A DNA stretch of 64,000 bases, taken from NCBI RefSeq assembly GCF_011516825.1, contig NZ_WOTA01000012.1, forward strand, positions 54,334-118,333, in the 5' to 3' direction. The notes under the pieces are model-generated. The model saw nothing but the letters and a program-made list of their open reading frames with translations. It had not been told where the DNA came from and ran no database searches. Positions within the stretch are counted from its first letter, which is position 1. Every line of letters starts with the position of its first letter. Source of the stretch: Acetobacter oeni (lineage in GTDB: Bacteria; Pseudomonadota; Alphaproteobacteria; Acetobacterales; Acetobacteraceae). The translations under genes and the position numbers were made by a program. Of the stretch, positions 62,910 through 64,000 are shown in pieces.

Positions 62910-63560
62910 TCATGCCGTATGCAGAAACATCGGAATGACATTCCTGACCAGCCGCACCTTAAGAGCCGCGAGTTCCTGAAGGCTCTCCGCGCCGGCGGGA
63001 CGAATCATCATCAGCGGCAGCATAATAGCACCCATGACCATCATCAGGGTCAGCTCGGGATTGCCCTGCCGCAGGAATCCTTCAGTCTGCGCCTCCCTGA
63101 GCAGGGGCAGCATGGCTTCCTGATACGGGTCCCATATGCTGTGCATGATATAGTCGCGGCGTTCTCCAACCGAGCTGATCCCGTCGGAGAGAAAGTTGGC
63201 GAACTCGGGAACATTGCAGTTCGCGACAATGAAATTCGACAACCCGGCGCGGACTCTGACATTACTCGGCTGATCGCAGTCATGCAGATCGAGGATAGCC
63301 TGGCGCGCGGTGCCCAGCCTGCCGGCAATTTCATCGACGACGATTTTCCAGAGATCGAGCTTACTGCCGAACTGGTGACAGATCAGCGCGGCATCCACGC
63401 CGGCATCCTGTGCGATGTCCCGCAGGACCGTACCCTCAAACCCGGAACGGGCGAAATGCTCCATGGCGGCTCCGAGCACGGCATCACGCGCGAGCGGCGA
63501 CCCTTTTACGGGGCGCCCGCGTTTACGCAGGGCAGGGACCGAAGGATGCAGGATGGGCAT
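62910..63560 (-). CDS. TetR/AcrR-family transcriptional regulator
   Basis: 216 residues. A basic leader (RKRGRPVKGS) and the TetR helix-turn-helix (AVLGAAMEHFARSGFEGTVL, RDIAQDAGVDAALICHQFGSKLDLWK) are clear. The rest is an all-helical ligand-binding domain (TSLxxF-type, here SNFIVANCNVPEFANFLSDG). The ligand is unknown. It is convergent with the YbaK/ligase operon and may control that operon or the genes beyond the window edge; neither is shown by the sequence. Confidence 0.9.
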   Translation of the reverse strand: MPILHPSVPALRKRGRPVKGSPLARDAVLGAAMEHFARSGFEGTVLRDIAQDAGVDAALICHQFGSKLDLWKIVVDEIAGRLGTARQAILDLHDCDQPSNVRVRAGLSNFIVANCNVPEFANFLSDGISSVGERRDYIMHSIWDPYQEAMLPLLREAQTEGFLRQGNPELTLMMVMGAIMLPLMMIRPAGAESLQELAALKVRLVRNVIPMFLHTA

Positions 63561-63884
63561 AGGGTGGTTTCGTCCGGGACAGTCAGGAGAACCAGAGAGT
63601 AAACTCCGGGGAGGTTAAACAGTTATTTCCGGAAACATTCAATACATGACAGAAAAATCATCACGATCGTGAAAAAGATGCGCCGCCTTTCATGCCATCC
63701 GGTCAGCAGACGCGCCGCACCCTTTCGGAGCCCTTCCCTGTCACCATGCCTGCCTCCGCCGGTGGCTGACGATCCGATAACCGGAGAGCCTGCCCGGATC
63801 GCACCGGCCGGAAGCCGGCTTGCGCTCCGGGAAACCGGGCGCAACACTGGCAGTCACAGACTTTTCTCAACAGGTGAATGACCC
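63561..63884. other. Intergenic region at right edge, no gene seen
   Basis: 324 bp. Short open frames on both strands here have low-complexity, Arg/Pro-rich translations and no ribosome-binding site, so none is called. It should hold the promoter of the TetR gene; GTAAAC and GTTAAAC occur near 63599-63619 but do not form a clear palindrome. Confidence 0.55.
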
Positions 63885-64000
63885 TTATGTGTCAGGTTGT
63901 GAGACGTCATTGGCATAATCGAGGATTTCGTCGACCTGTTTCATGATGTCACGATTGGCTGGTTTGACGTAATCAGGATTACGAGATGCGGGATGTTTTT
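63885..64000 (-). CDS. 3' end of an unidentified gene (continues beyond window)
   Basis: The minus-strand frame is open from the window edge to a TAA at 63885-63887, giving about 37 residues that include RNPDYVKPANRDIMKQVDEI and LDYANDVSQPD. The composition is protein-like (acidic and hydrophobic alternation, no Arg/Pro shadow character). No family can be recognised from so short a piece. Confidence 0.5.
   Translation of the reverse strand, partial: KHPASRNPDYVKPANRDIMKQVDEILDYANDVSQPDT

Noticed and set aside
63623..63881. Short opposing open frames (74 and 70 codons) at the right edge
   Set aside because: Low-complexity Arg/Pro-rich translations, no ribosome-binding site, no recognisable motif.

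Overview
The window looks like part of an acetic acid bacterium or close relative (Alphaproteobacteria, Rhodospirillales, probably Acetobacteraceae). Reasons: high G+C; alphaproteobacterial signatures such as a GTTC-N7-GTTC SOS box in front of lexA and a TimA/Tim44 gene divergent from secB; and protein sequences (cobalamin-dependent MetH, GlnE, type II NADH dehydrogenase) that read like that family. This is inferred from sequence character, not from a database match. No rRNA, tRNA, CRISPR array, integrase or intact insertion sequence was seen, so most of the window is ordinary chromosome with a few accessory blocks.

Layout. 1-5.1 kb: the 3' end of a DEAD-box helicase, metH on the minus strand, and a short CobW-like protein divergent from it. 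5.3-17.3 kb: a plus-strand block with a type I secretion ABC transporter, its HlyD adaptor, a Sel1-repeat protein, a 1141-residue TPR plus two-glycosyltransferase fusion, an unrecognised protein with a basic tail, and a second glycosyltransferase with a similar tail. No secreted substrate is encoded beside it. 17.4-28.9 kb: ndh, a WD40/COG0523 GTPase pair, an AsmA-like giant, glnE, bcp and a small Gly/Pro-rich exported protein. 29.1-33.5 kb: an acetoin-dehydrogenase operon (acoABC) with a divergent GAF-Fis regulator that lacks the AAA+ domain, and a perfect 9-bp inverted repeat between them. 33.5-44.4 kb: housekeeping and metabolic genes (folD, threonine aldolase, nucleoside hydrolase, methyltransferase, MBL hydrolase, lexA, moeA, rpmG, ftsB, eno). 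44.6-53 kb: a methyltransferase relic, an alpha/beta hydrolase, an ELM1-family protein, yceI, a LigB-type dioxygenase, a TonB receptor with a perfect Zur-like palindrome, and a triheme peroxidase. 53-58 kb: an orphan DNA methyltransferase overlapping timA, a histidine phosphatase, secB, a small lipoprotein and an acyl-CoA-dehydrogenase-fold flavoprotein. 58.1-62.7 kb: a tightly coupled operon of a YbaK deacylase, SucC/MtkA-like and SucD/MtkB-like acyl-CoA ligase subunits, a GNAT acyltransferase, a nitrilase-family amidohydrolase and a SnoaL/KSI-like protein. The right edge has a TetR regulator and the end of an unidentified gene.

The two strongest candidates for an undescribed system are the acyl-CoA ligase/GNAT/nitrilase/SnoaL operon, which reads like a complete 'activate, transfer, hydrolyse' pathway, and the type I secretion/Sel1/glycosyltransferase block. 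A four-copy dispersed intergenic repeat also punctuates gene 3' ends across the window. All functional statements rest on motif recognition by eye; no searches were run.
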